NCBI GenBank assembly: GCA_016281475.1 | Contig: JAEEIS010000060.1 | Span: 7,645-71,644, forward strand | Length of the DNA stretch: 64,000 nt | Source: Bacteroidales bacterium | GTDB lineage: Bacteria > Bacteroidota > Bacteroidia > Bacteroidales > P3 | Direction: 5' to 3' | Shown: in pieces, positions 33,721-40,617 of the stretch | How positions within the stretch are numbered: the stretch's first letter is position 1 | Layout of the letters: the number at the start of each line of letters is the position of its first letter | Translations under genes and position numbers: made by a program | The notes under the pieces: model-generated | Told to the model about the DNA's origin: nothing | Databases searched by the model: none | Seen by the model: the letters and a program-made list of their open reading frames with translations, nothing else

Positions 33721-36700
33721 ATGTTCAACAAGATAATCCGTTTCAGTCTAGAGCACAAGCTCTTTATCATAGTGGCGGGAATACTGCTGATGGTGGCAGG
33801 GCTTTGGTCGGCCAACCGCACCGACATCGACGTCTTTCCCGACCTCACCGCGCCGCAAGTGGTGGTGATGACCGATGCCCACGGCATGGCCCCCGAGGAG
33901 GTGGAACGCCTCGTCACCTTCCCCATCGAAACCGCCGTCAACGGTGCCACCAACGTGCGCCGCGTACGCTCCACCTCGTTACAGGGCAGCAGCTTTGTCT
34001 TCGTGGAATTTGACTGGGGCATGGACGTGTTCCGCGCCCGTCAGATTGTCAGCGAGAAGATGGCAACCATCGCCGAGCAACTGCCCGAAGGCATCACACC
34101 CGTCATGGCTCCGCAGAGCAGCGTCATGGGCGAGATACTGTTTGTCTCGCTCCAAGTAGACACCTCATGCCAAACCTCCTCCCCCACCAATCAGCAGGAA
34201 CTGCGCACCCTCGCCGAATGGGTGGTCAAGCCCGCCATATTGGGCACGGGAGGCGTGTCCCAGGTCACCATTATCGGTGGCGACTACAAACAGTACCAAA
34301 TCATTGCCGATCCCATCCGCATGCAGGCCTACGGGGTGACGATGTCCGACCTCGAAGAGGTGGGCAGCACACTCAGCGACAACTCCGTTGGCGGTGTCAT
34401 CCGCGACTACGGCAACGAATATGCCCTGCGCGGCATGGCCCGCACCCACGACATCGACGAACTGGGCGGCACCTTCGTGACCATGCACAACGGGCATCCC
34501 GTGCGCCTCAGCGATGTGGCCGAAGTGCGCGTCGGCTCTGCACCCAAACTGGGCTACGCCTCATGCAACGCCCAGCCCGCCGTCATCCTCTCCATCTCCA
34601 AGCAGCCAAACATCAACACTCTGCGCGTCACCGAGAATATCGAGGCCAATCTGGCAAACATTGCCAAGACCCTTCCGCCCGACGTGAAGATGAATACCAA
34701 GATATTCCGTCAGGCCGACTTCATCGAGTCGTCCGTAGGCAATGTCGGCAAGGCACTGCTCGAAGGGGCCGTCTTCGTCATCATCGTCCTCTTCCTCTTC
34801 CTTGGCAGCTTCCGCACCACCCTCATCTCCATCATCGCCATCCCCCTCTCGCTGTTGGGCACGGTACTCTGCCTCTACCTGTTAGGCTATGAGATTAACA
34901 CCATGACCCTCGGCGGCATGTGCATCGCCATCGGCTCGCTGGTCGACGATGCCATCATCGATGTCGAGAACGTCTACAAACGTCTGCGACAAAATCACCA
35001 GCTCCCGCCCGACCAACGTCGGCCCGCCATGGAGGTGGTCTTCCAAGGGTCGTCCGAGATTCGCAGCTCCATCATCCACGCCACCTTTATCATTATGATA
35101 ACCTTCGTACCCCTCTTCTTCGTGAGCGGACTCGAAGGCCGTATGCTCAAGCCGCTGGGCGTTGCCTACCTCATCGCGCTAGCCATGTCGCTGCTGGTCG
35201 CCATGACGCTGACACCCCTGCTGTGCAAACTCATTCTTTCCGACGACACGTACCTCGACCGCCAACAGAAGGACAGCCGCGTCGCCTCATGGCTTGCCAA
35301 AGGCTACCGCCGCGCCCTCCAGTGGGCGTTCCGCCACAAACGGCCCGTCGTCGGCACCACCCTGCTGCTCATGGTGGCAGCCATAGGCCTGCTTTTCACC
35401 ATGGGCCGAGATTTCTTACCCACCTTCAACGAAGGCTCCCTCACCATTGCCGCCGTTGCCAAGCCCGGCATCTCGCTCGACGAGAGCAACGCGCTGGGCA
35501 ACCTCCTCGAGAAGGAACTCCTCTCCATTCCCGAAGTCACTTCCACCTCGCGCCGCACCGGCCGTGGCGAACTCGACGAACATTCGCAAGCCACCAACGG
35601 TGCCGAAATCGATGTCAACTTCACCCTCTCCAACCGCAGCAAGGAGGAGTTCATGGCCGATGTCCGCGCCCACCTCGCAGCGGTTCCCGGCGTTGTCACC
35701 AGCGTGGGACAGCCCCTCGGACACCGCATCGACCACATGGTCAGCGGCACTACCGCCACCATCGCCATCAAGGTATTCGGCACCGACCTCAGCCAACTCT
35801 ATCTTATTGGCAACAAGATTAAAAATGCCGTCTCCGACATCGAAGGTCTGGTCGACGTGAATGTCGAGCAGCAGACCGAGACACCCCAGCTGCAAGTCCG
35901 CGCCAACCGCGACATGCTGGCCCAATACGGCATCACCACGGCGCAGTTCAACCGCTTTGTCGAAACCGCCTTCAACGGCCTGACCGTAGGCAGCATCTAC
36001 GAAGGTCAGCGTAGTTTCGACCTTGTGCTCAAACAGCAGCCCTCCACCACCGCCCTCAGCCACACCGGCACCCCCACCATCGACGATGTCCGCGATGCCC
36101 TCATCGACACCTACAACGGTGGCAAAGTGCCGCTAGGCATTGTGGCCGAGGTGGTCTCCGTCGGCGGACCCAACACCATCTCGCGCGAGAACGTGCAGCG
36201 CAAGCTGGTCGTCTCAGCCAATGTCAGCGGACGCGATGCCATCGGTGTGGTGGACGACATCAAGTCCACCCTCGACAGCCAGCTGCAGCTCCCCGAAGGC
36301 TACCGCATCGAGTATGGCGGACAGTTCGAGAGTGCCAAAGCCGCCACCCGCACCCTCATCCTCGTATTCCTCATGGCACTGGTTATCATCTACCTGCTGC
36401 TCTTCACCGAGTTCAAAAACCTCTCCCTCTCGCTCATCGTGCTGCTCAACCTGCCGCTGGCCCTCATCGGCGGCGTACTTGCCATCAAGCTCGGCTCCAA
36501 CATCCTCAGCATCCCCGCCATCATCGGCTTCATCACCCTCTTCGGCATCGCCACCCGCAACGGCATCCTCCTCATTGCCAAATACCAAAACCTCCAGACC
36601 CACTCCGACAACTCCTCTACGAAACTCCGCGACCTCATCATGCAAGGCTCTGCCGACCGCTTCAACCCCATCATCATGACCGCCCTCACCACTGCCCTCT

Positions 36701-36867
36701 CGCTGGTGCCCATGGTGCTTGCCGCCGACCACCCCGGCAACGAAATCCAAGCCCCCATGGCTGTAGTGGTCCTCGGCGGGCTCATCACCTCCACCCTGCT
36801 CAACATCTTCGTCATACCCATAGTCTACGAATGGTATGCCACCAAACAAACCAATCGAAACAAATGA
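33721..36867 (+). CDS. Heavy-metal RND efflux transporter (CusA/CzcA family)
   Basis: A 1048-residue inner-membrane proton antiporter with the RND plan: 12 TM segments and two large periplasmic loops. The opening LFIIVAGILLMVAGLWSANRTDIDVFPDLTAPQV matches the heavy-metal (HME) branch. The TM4 motif near residues 400-418 reads AIGSLVDDAIIDVENVYKRL, closer to CusA-type (AIGxxVDxAIxxxEN) than to CzcA-type DFGxxVDGA, which suggests monovalent Cu/Ag as substrate. That is inference; the methionine relay was not checked residue by residue. The stop overlaps the start of the NUDIX gene by 4 bp. Confidence 0.94.
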   Translation: MFNKIIRFSLEHKLFIIVAGILLMVAGLWSANRTDIDVFPDLTAPQVVVMTDAHGMAPEEVERLVTFPIETAVNGATNVRRVRSTSLQGSSFVFVEFDWGMDVFRARQIVSEKMATIAEQLPEGITPVMAPQSSVMGEILFVSLQVDTSCQTSSPTNQQELRTLAEWVVKPAILGTGGVSQVTIIGGDYKQYQIIADPIRMQAYGVTMSDLEEVGSTLSDNSVGGVIRDYGNEYALRGMARTHDIDELGGTFVTMHNGHPVRLSDVAEVRVGSAPKLGYASCNAQPAVILSISKQPNINTLRVTENIEANLANIAKTLPPDVKMNTKIFRQADFIESSVGNVGKALLEGAVFVIIVLFLFLGSFRTTLISIIAIPLSLLGTVLCLYLLGYEINTMTLGGMCIAIGSLVDDAIIDVENVYKRLRQNHQLPPDQRRPAMEVVFQGSSEIRSSIIHATFIIMITFVPLFFVSGLEGRMLKPLGVAYLIALAMSLLVAMTLTPLLCKLILSDDTYLDRQQKDSRVASWLAKGYRRALQWAFRHKRPVVGTTLLLMVAAIGLLFTMGRDFLPTFNEGSLTIAAVAKPGISLDESNALGNLLEKELLSIPEVTSTSRRTGRGELDEHSQATNGAEIDVNFTLSNRSKEEFMADVRAHLAAVPGVVTSVGQPLGHRIDHMVSGTTATIAIKVFGTDLSQLYLIGNKIKNAVSDIEGLVDVNVEQQTETPQLQVRANRDMLAQYGITTAQFNRFVETAFNGLTVGSIYEGQRSFDLVLKQQPSTTALSHTGTPTIDDVRDALIDTYNGGKVPLGIVAEVVSVGGPNTISRENVQRKLVVSANVSGRDAIGVVDDIKSTLDSQLQLPEGYRIEYGGQFESAKAATRTLILVFLMALVIIYLLLFTEFKNLSLSLIVLLNLPLALIGGVLAIKLGSNILSIPAIIGFITLFGIATRNGILLIAKYQNLQTHSDNSSTKLRDLIMQGSADRFNPIIMTALTTALSLVPMVLAADHPGNEIQAPMAVVVLGGLITSTLLNIFVIPIVYEWYATKQTNRNK

Positions 36868-37337
36868 AACAGACCACACTCTGCTATCTGGAGCGCGACG
36901 GCCAGTACCTGATGCTCCACCGCGTCAAGAAAGAAAACGATGCCAGCCACGACAAATGGATTGGCGTAGGAGGCAAATGCGAGGCCGACGAAAGCCCCGA
37001 CGAATGTATGGTTCGCGAAGTCCGTGAGGAAACCGGACTCACCGTCCTCTCTTGGCGCTATCGTGGCATCGTCACCTTCATCAGCGACATCTGGCCTTGC
37101 GAATACATGCACCTCTTCACCGCTTCGCATTGGAGCGGTGAAGAGTCAGCATGCGACGAAGGCGACCTAGCCTGGATCGACAAGCAACGGCTCTTCGACC
37201 TCACCCTATGGGAAGGCGACAAGATATTCCTGCGCCTGCTCGCCGACCCCGACCAGCCCTTCTTCTCACTCAAACTCGAATACCGCGGCGACGACCTCGT
37301 CGCCGCCAAGCTCGACGGTCACCCTATTAATGTGTGA
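36864..37337 (+). CDS. NUDIX hydrolase (MutT-like)
   Basis: A 157-residue protein. The NUDIX box GGKCEADESPDECMVREVREETGL matches GX5EX7REUXEEXGU and spans about residues 36-59. Close relatives are 8-oxo-dGTP diphosphatases that clean the nucleotide pool. The start overlaps the RND stop (ATGA), so it is translated with the efflux operon. Coupling a nucleotide-sanitising enzyme to a redox-active metal pump would make biological sense, but may be chance. Confidence 0.92.
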   Translation: MKQTTLCYLERDGQYLMLHRVKKENDASHDKWIGVGGKCEADESPDECMVREVREETGLTVLSWRYRGIVTFISDIWPCEYMHLFTASHWSGEESACDEGDLAWIDKQRLFDLTLWEGDKIFLRLLADPDQPFFSLKLEYRGDDLVAAKLDGHPINV

Positions 37338-37378
37338 ACGTATGAATTCTAAAAGTGTGAATTCCTGAATGTGTGAAC

Positions 37379-37457
37379 CCCGACGCGCCAGCCTCTCCCC
37401 CCTTGAGAGGGGAGAGAAACATCCTGTGAACGTTTCTCCGAAGCGGGGGGGGTATGT
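37379..37457 (+). repeat. Intergenic palindromic repeat ending in GGGGTATGT
   Basis: In order: GACGCGCCAGCC, CCCCCCTTGAGAGGGG palindrome, GAGAAACATCC-TGTGAACGTTTCTC hairpin, CGAAGCGGGG, GGGGTATGT. It abuts the 3' end of the minus-strand DUF1905 gene by 1-2 bp, so on that strand it forms the 3' untranslated hairpin. Same family as the 9295-9540 cluster. Confidence 0.8.
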
Positions 37458-37458
37458 C

Positions 37459-37731
37459 TTACTCCACCTTTACTCTTTCCTCCAGCGTGACGTGTATCGT
37501 GTCGCCAAAGCTCTTGCCAATCTTTTGGCGGATATCCTTGCGCACGCCTATGATATGACAAGGCGTGCCCATACGCACCACCTGCCCGTCGTAAGGCTCG
37601 CCGTCGAAAGTGGCATGCACCGACAACCGGCCCTTGCCAAACAACGCCTTGATGTCGAAAGGCACCTCCACATATCCGGCATCCATCGTGCCGTTCTGAA
37701 TAATCACAGCATCAAACTCCAACATTTCCAT
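37459..37731 (-). CDS. DUF1905 domain protein
   Basis: A 90-residue protein with the DUF1905 pattern: [40 protein letters not shown] in pieces, then [19 protein letters not shown] and a terminal [15 protein letters not shown]. The family is a small beta-barrel of unknown function, sometimes fused to a YdeI/OmpD-associated domain. The start at 37731 is chosen because the upstream in-frame extension is encoded by an intergenic repeat. It lies downstream of the TPM gene on the same strand. Confidence 0.88.
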   Translation of the reverse strand: MEMLEFDAVIIQNGTMDAGYVEVPFDIKALFGKGRLSVHATFDGEPYDGQVVRMGTPCHIIGVRKDIRQKIGKSFGDTIHVTLEERVKVE

Positions 37732-37752
37732 TTTATAACGAATTGAAACCCT

Positions 37753-37812
37753 TGACGCGTCAGCCCTCCCCTTCCCCTCTTGAGAGGGGTGCCACGAAGT
37801 GGCGGGGTATGT
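37753..37812 (+). repeat. Intergenic palindromic repeat ending in GGGGTATGT
   Basis: In order: GACGCGTCAGCC, CCCCTCTTGAGAGGGG palindrome, GCCACGAAGTGGC hairpin, GGGGTATGT. It ends 3 bp from the TPM-gene stop on the opposite strand, the same placement as the 37379 and 9508 copies. Confidence 0.8.
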
Positions 37813-37815
37813 CAA

Positions 37816-38619
37816 TTAGAATCTTCCGTGCGCACCGCCGCCGCCGAAGCTGCCGCCGCCGAAACCGCCGAAGCCACCTGACGAGCCGCCGCCGAAACCA
37901 CCAAAGCCGCCACCGCTACGCGGTATGCCGCCCCAGTAGGTCCAGCCGCCGTTGTTCCGACGATTGGACGAGCTGTCCCCGTCGGTGAAATTATCGTGGT
38001 CGTGCGGATGCTTCTTATTATATTGGCCGGCCAATACAAAGCAGACAACCGCCAACAACATCATCACACCCAACGCCACAAACAACGCACGACGGTCCTC
38101 GCGCTTGTACTGCTCATAGCTGTACTCCCCTCGGCACACAGGCTCTATCACCTCCAAGGCGTTGCAGATAGCTTGGTAGTAATCGCCCTCCGACAGCGGC
38201 GAAATCATCTCGTCGTCAATGATATGCTTGCAGAATGCGTCGGGCAGCGCCCCCTCCAGGCCGTAGCCCGGCAGCAGTGCCACATCGCCATAGTCGTCAG
38301 CCTGCTCGCGGTTGCGCGACTTGATCAGTATCACCAGCCCGTTCTTCAAATCCTTCTGCCCCACGCCCCACTGGGTGCCGATGCGCGTGCCCAGCTCCAT
38401 TATCTCGCAGTCGTGCAGCGAGGGAAGGATGATGACCAGAATCTGGTTCGACGTGCTGTCGTCGAAAGCCACCAAGCGTTGCTCCAACTCGATGCGTTCC
38501 TGCGACGACAGCACACCCGAATAGTCGTTCACCAACCTATTGGTCGGTTCCGGACACCATAGTTCCTGAGCCGACAACCAAAGCGGCAGCAGGAACAAAA
38601 ATATGATTACCCGTTTCAT
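37816..38619 (-). CDS. TPM-domain (Psb32/YgcG-like) membrane protein
   Basis: A 267-residue protein: signal peptide (MKRVIIFLFLLPLWLSAQ), TPM domain (TNRLVNDYSGVLSSQERIELEQRL ... ILVIILPSLHDCEI ... DVALLPGYGLEGALPDA), one TM helix near residues 183-200 (VALGVMMLLAVVCFVLAG) and a Gly/Ser/Phe-rich tail (GGGFGGFGGG repeats). TPM proteins often pair with LemA, as here: the start overlaps the lemA stop by one base (TGATG). The molecular role is not established; phosphatase activity is reported for plant relatives. Confidence 0.93.
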   Translation of the reverse strand: MKRVIIFLFLLPLWLSAQELWCPEPTNRLVNDYSGVLSSQERIELEQRLVAFDDSTSNQILVIILPSLHDCEIMELGTRIGTQWGVGQKDLKNGLVILIKSRNREQADDYGDVALLPGYGLEGALPDAFCKHIIDDEMISPLSEGDYYQAICNALEVIEPVCRGEYSYEQYKREDRRALFVALGVMMLLAVVCFVLAGQYNKKHPHDHDNFTDGDSSSNRRNNGGWTYWGGIPRSGGGFGGFGGGSSGGFGGFGGGSFGGGGAHGRF

Positions 38620-39218
38620 CAGAAATCAAACTTCACCTCCACAGGCTCTTCGCTGCCTTCGGGGGCGGTGAAATAACCCTTCTTCTCGAAGCCGCAGATG
38701 CTGGCAACGATGTTGTTGGGGAACACACGAAGCTTCCGGTTGTAGGCGTTCACCGCCTCGTTGAAGCGGCCGCGCTCCGTGGCGATGCGGTTCTCCGTGC
38801 CCTCAAGCTGCACCTGCAGGTCCTGGAAACCCTTGGTGGCGGTCAGCTCGGGATAACGCTCCACAATCACGTTTATCGAACGCGACAAAGCACTCGACAA
38901 GGCATCCTGTGCCTGCTGGAAACGGGCCACGTTGGCCTCGCTCAAGTCGTTGGCATCCACCTGCACCGACGTAGCCTTGGCGCGAGCCTCTACCACCTCG
39001 GTCAGCGTGCCCTTCTCGTAATTGGCAGCACCCTGCACGGTGTTCACCAGCTGCGGAATCAGGTCGGCACGACGCTTGTAGGCATTCTCCACCTGGGCCC
39101 ATGCCTGCGACACGTTCTCCTCGCCGTTGATAAGTTTGTTGTTGATGCCTATGCCCCACAAAAAGGCCACGGCAACAATACCGATAATAGCAATCCAAAC
39201 AATGCTCTTTTTCTTCAT
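38619..39218 (-). CDS. lemA: LemA family protein
   Basis: A 199-residue protein with an N-terminal TM segment (IVWIAIIGIVAVAFLWGIGI) and the LemA helical fold: NVSQAWAQVENAYKRRADLIPQLVNTV, RFQQAQDALSSALSRSINVIVERYPEL, FQDLQVQLEGTENRIATERGRFNEAVNAYN. LemA proteins are cell-envelope helical-bundle proteins of unknown function. Two predicted promoters lie upstream, the more distal one with a repeat array. Confidence 0.95.
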   Translation of the reverse strand: MKKKSIVWIAIIGIVAVAFLWGIGINNKLINGEENVSQAWAQVENAYKRRADLIPQLVNTVQGAANYEKGTLTEVVEARAKATSVQVDANDLSEANVARFQQAQDALSSALSRSINVIVERYPELTATKGFQDLQVQLEGTENRIATERGRFNEAVNAYNRKLRVFPNNIVASICGFEKKGYFTAPEGSEEPVEVKFDF

Positions 39219-39283
39219 AACGATTATAAAATTACCATGTTATTAATACTATCGGGGCATACCGCGCCCCACTTTCAAAATGC

Positions 39284-39291
39284 AAAGATAA
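39284..39291 (-). promoter_or_regulatory. -7 box (TATCTTTG) proximal to lemA
   Basis: The complement of CAAAGATA matches TAnnTTTG. The predicted start near 39277 gives a leader of about 58 nt before lemA. Confidence 0.55.
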
Positions 39292-39347
39292 TCTTTTTTT
39301 ATCACATAACAGTTTTTTTCATCACACAAAAATGCAAAAAACATTTG

Positions 39348-39425
39348 CAAAAGTACGACAAAAATCTGACCCCCTTACCGATTCGTGCGGATTCCTACCG
39401 ATTCGTACCGATTTCTACCGATTGA
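39348..39425 (-). promoter_or_regulatory. 10-bp-phased TACCGATTNN array (5 units) upstream of a -7 box
   Basis: Five units at 39376-39425: TACCGATTCG, TGCGGATTCC, TACCGATTCG, TACCGATTTC, TACCGATTGA. The minus-strand -7 box TACTTTTG (complement of 39348-39355) is separated from the array by exactly 20 bp, as in the 10123-10220 copy. It would drive a longer lemA transcript. The gap carries no sequence in common with the other copy beyond a C-run, so the spacing itself looks selected. Confidence 0.6.
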
Positions 39426-39585
39426 CAGACACATCTTTGCCTCTAGAGCGATAATCGATACAATGAGTATGCCCAACAAATCCTCCTTTGTCGGGAGCCA
39501 CGTGGGTGGCGGGAGGTATTCTGGCGGGATATGTGAAAGAAAATAAAAAAATGAACAAAAAGTTGTGTATATCGGAATAAATGTG

Positions 39586-39593
39586 TAATTTTG
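39586..39593 (+). promoter_or_regulatory. -7 box (TAATTTTG) for the 44-residue ORF
   Basis: It matches TAnnTTTG, with TTG at 39563-39565 and a 20-bp spacer. The predicted leader is about 70 nt. The stretch 39426-39562 upstream holds nothing recognised. Confidence 0.5.
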
Positions 39594-39668
39594 CAGAACC
39601 TTTTTCGAGAGGTATATTCAAATTACGAACAATAAATCAAGAGGTTAAACATAAAAAAATATTGTGTC

Positions 39669-39803
39669 ATGGGTATCAATGCTAACAAAAAAGTCAAAAG
39701 ACGCAAGGTAAGAATCAACGGCAACAAGAACTCCACCAACAACTGGGGCATCACCGCCGCTGGCTGGAACGCCGTCCACAAGGCCGTCATTAATGCTGAA
39801 TAA
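39669..39803 (+). CDS. 44-residue basic protein, unrecognised
   Basis: The ATG at 39669 opens a 44-codon frame: MGINANKKVKRRKVRING, then NKNSTNNWGITAAGWNAVHK and AVINAE. The first 20 residues hold eight Lys/Arg, as in RNA- or DNA-binding tails; the second half is neutral with two Trp. It has its own promoter. The last seven codons lie inside the first unit of a 44-bp tandem repeat, so the C-terminus may have been changed by repeat expansion. Alternatives: an expressed small protein, or a truncated N-terminus of a longer gene. Confidence 0.5.
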   Translation: MGINANKKVKRRKVRINGNKNSTNNWGITAAGWNAVHKAVINAE

Positions 39804-39891
39804 GCATTAATAGCGCCGCAGGCGTGGCCGTCATTAATGCTGAGTAAGCATTAATAGCGCCGCAGGCGTGGCCGTCATTAATGAGAGTCGC
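39782..39891 (+). repeat. 44-bp tandem repeat with internal hairpin, 2.4 copies
   Basis: Units at 39782-39825 and 39826-39869 differ at one base, and a partial third follows (39870-39884). Each unit contains ATTAATGCT-GARTA-AGCATTAAT, a 9-bp hairpin, followed by GCGCCGCAGGCGTGGCC. The array starts inside the 44-residue ORF. Confidence 0.85.
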
Positions 39892-40033
39892 GCCCCACTC
39901 GTAGGCGGACCTGCCCGATGGCCATACGAGTTGGAAAGATTTATTCATAATGAATGTTTTTAAAGGGTTAAGACGAGGGTGCCCCCACAAAGGGGGCATT
40001 CTCAATTTATGCACCCACCTCCCCCATCGGGAA
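39892..40033. other. Gene-free stretch with small hairpins
   Basis: No gene seen. ACTCGT (39897-39902) can pair with ACGAGT near 39926, and TGCCCCC-ACAAA-GGGGGCA lies near 39981-40000 without a clear T-run on either strand. Confidence 0.4.
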
Positions 40034-40162
40034 CTAGGTAAGCAGCGAAGCATAGTTTAGCACTTCGATGTACGCATCACGGCGTTCTTGAGTGCCACAA
40101 TAGACTACAGCCCGGCGGGAGAGTCGGGCATCCAACCGATCCGTAACGTTGCGGGAATTAAT
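40034..40162 (-). pseudogene. C-terminal gene remnant (left copy)
   Basis: An open minus-strand frame of 42 residues with no start codon ends at TAG (40034-40036). Its tail reads GTQERRDAYIEVLNYASLLT. A diverged copy ends at 45972 with GIQERRDAYVEVLNYATLQML. Differences between the copies are synonymous or conservative (T/I, I/V, S/T), which points to a formerly selected protein. Family not recognised. A -7 box (TAATTTTG, complement of 40229-40236) faces it from upstream. Confidence 0.5.
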
Positions 40163-40228
40163 TCAAGATTCTAATCTTCTGTTTATCATAACAAACAAGT
40201 TATTTTATGCAATTTTGCAATACGACTG

Positions 40229-40236
40229 CAAAATTA
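40229..40236 (-). promoter_or_regulatory. -7 box (TAATTTTG), minus strand
   Basis: It matches TAnnTTTG and would start a transcript near 40222 running over the left gene remnant. No intact gene follows it. The region 40163-40319 contains no other feature. Confidence 0.4.
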
Positions 40237-40319
40237 CATAAAATGTTTGGATTGACAAAAAAATGATTGGCCATACTTAGGCAAATGAGGTTTTTTCTTT
40301 TCAATTCAAAAAAAAATCG

Positions 40320-40327
40320 TACTTTTG
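40320..40327 (+). promoter_or_regulatory. -7 box (TACTTTTG) of the mod leader
   Basis: It predicts transcription from about 40334, leaving a ~285-nt leader before mod that contains the nested hairpin RNA and a terminator. Confidence 0.55.
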
Positions 40328-40421
40328 CACAACGAAATAGAACAATATTAACGAAAGAAAAAAGAATCGAAGAAAGTAAATAGAAATACATAATTAACAT
40401 AGCGTTTGCTGTTTGTTCCGA

Positions 40422-40534
40422 CCTAACTGAAACGTCGAAAACTTCAAACATGAGGGAAGACAAAGGCAAATGCTCGCAGATGTGCGAGCGTTTTGTCTAT
40501 CCCTCAAAGGTAAATTTCGACGACCTCAGTTAGG
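40422..40534 (+). ncRNA. Candidate structured RNA: four coaxial nested stems
   Basis: Pairings, all seen directly: CCTAACTGA 40422-40430 with TCAGTTAGG 40526-40534; CGTCGAAA 40433-40440 with TTTCGACG 40515-40522; TGAGGGA 40451-40457 with TCCCTCA 40500-40506, continued by AGACAAA 40458-40464 with TTTGTCT 40492-40498 across a single bulged A; and GCTCGCA 40472-40478 with TGCGAGC 40483-40489 closed by GATG. About 38 base pairs form one long irregular hairpin with internal loops. It is followed at once by a terminator and preceded by a promoter. It could be a free small RNA, an attenuating mod leader, or a 6S-like RNA; no known class was recognised. Confidence 0.6.
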
Positions 40535-40560
40535 AGACGAGATGCTCGCCTCCTTTTTTG
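40531..40560 (+). terminator. Intrinsic terminator after the structured RNA
   Basis: AGGAG-A-CGAG, loop ATG, CTCG-C-CTCC forms a stem with one mismatch, followed by TTTTTT (40553-40559). Its first bases overlap the closing stem of the upstream hairpin (TTAGG), so the two structures could exclude each other at the boundary. It lies 58 bp upstream of the mod start. Confidence 0.75.
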
Positions 40561-40617
40561 TTTGGGGTCGTTGGAAATAGAGGGATAGGTGGCAAACTGC
40601 TAAAAAACAGCAGACCT

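Noticed and set aside
39790..40053. 87-residue minus-strand ORF
   Set aside because: It is made mostly of the 44-bp repeat and hairpin DNA; repeated SALMTATPAALLMLI-type residues come from the tandem units.
40034..40162. tRNA or attL/attR core at the direct repeats
   Set aside because: The repeats show no cloverleaf, and substitutions fall in codon-like positions; no integrase gene is in the window.
40558..40617. Mod start at 40558
   Set aside because: This ATG lies in the terminator T-run; the 20 extra residues have no family support.
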